NCBI GenBank assembly: GCA_038373885.1
Contig: JAWZYV010018300.1
Location: forward strand, 372,001-436,000
Direction of reading: 5' to 3'
Source: Cheiracanthium punctorium
Taxonomy: Eukaryota; Arthropoda; Arachnida; Araneae; Cheiracanthiidae
DNA length: 64,000 bases
Within the stretch, counting starts at the first letter, position 1, and each line of letters opens with the position of its first letter. Both the position numbers and the translations under genes were made by a program. Positions 63,750-64,000 of this stretch are shown here, in pieces. The notes beneath the pieces were generated by a model. That model saw nothing but the letters and a program-made list of their open reading frames with translations. It was not told where the DNA came from and ran no database searches.

Positions 63750-64000
63750 GTGCCTTGCCCTGCCCTGCTCCTGTGGAGGGTGTTTCTTCCGCTGCCCCCC
63801 CTCTTCCTGCAGTGGATTCTGCGGAGTCTTCCGTTCCATTGCCGGACCCGGCAGAAGAAGTGCAGGCAGGGCCACTAACAGATATTCCTTTGCAGGTTGC
63901 ACCGGATATCTGGGAAGCGTCCTCCGGATTTGAGGTGCCGCGGGCGGAACAAATTTGGGAGCAACTCGAGGAGATGAACCTGAACCCGAAGTGGAGCAGG
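63750..64000 (+). CDS. Possible partial exon, open to the window edge
   Basis: From GCC at 63752 to the last base there are 83 codons without a stop, in sequence much richer in GC than its surroundings. The translation starts ALPCPAPVEGVSSAAPPLPA, then PLPDPAEEV, and ends GFEVPRAEQIWEQLEEMNLN. It is rich in P, A and E, with a more structured W/E-rich tail. An acceptor-like TCTCTTAG precedes it. No start codon is in frame. I do not recognise the protein; it could be a host exon or the start of a retroelement ORF continuing beyond the window. A competing frame is open to 63933. Confidence 0.3.

Overview
The window looks like a piece of an animal nuclear genome, most likely an arthropod and plausibly an arachnid. 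It is AT-rich, carries almost no long open frames, is packed with decayed DNA transposons (Tc1/mariner, Tigger/pogo, hAT-like and piggyBac-like), SINE-like and LINE relics, and holds one short CpG-rich coding exon with a consensus splice donor. No bacterial operon, phage, CRISPR array, rRNA or intact tRNA gene is visible. The taxonomic call is an inference from style and from the one recognisable gene.

The only convincing host coding sequence is on the minus strand at 40760-41225. It is a first coding exon with a signal peptide, followed by about 110 residues that resemble the N-terminal region of neuregulin/vein-type EGF-receptor ligands and end just after a C-x-x-C at a GTGAGT donor. Its CpG-rich 5' region and a GAGA-rich stretch (about 41226-41560) look like the promoter side. 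No downstream Ig or EGF exon was recognised in 1-40759, so that stretch is probably a large, repeat-filled first intron. A second possible exon (63750-64000, plus strand) runs off the right edge.

Layout. 1-5 kb: a piggyBac-like palindromic MITE (family A, two copies), a transposase C-terminal relic, a 78-bp palindrome, and a complete-ended 1505-bp Tc1 element whose transposase has two in-frame stops. 5-8 kb: AT-rich DNA and a 33-bp minisatellite. 8-16 kb: tandem and dispersed repeats, a tRNA-derived SINE and small MITEs. 16-26 kb: an inverted-repeat MITE, a hAT-like element, 119-bp and about 155-bp tandem arrays, an endonuclease-like relic and a 1.15-kb inverted-repeat element. 26-40 kb: hAT- and Tigger-type elements, a Tc1 C-terminal relic, a mariner N-terminal relic, SINEs and foldbacks. 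40.7-41.6 kb: the gene exon. 41.6-54.7 kb: more family A and B elements, a 2.55-kb hAT-like element, another at 50.4 kb, and a LINE RNase H relic split by a hAT-like insertion. 55-63.6 kb: SINE-like copies, a three-copy 172-bp MITE family with a nested insertion, a large foldback, a small hAT-like MITE and a degenerate Tc1 transposase.

No new multi-gene system was found. The most informative signals concern transposon structure: the family A foldbacks with a subterminal hairpin whose stem is kept by paired base changes, several nested insertions whose target-site duplications can be read directly, and the neuregulin/vein-like exon itself. Family boundaries were found by eye and most internal repeat edges are approximate.
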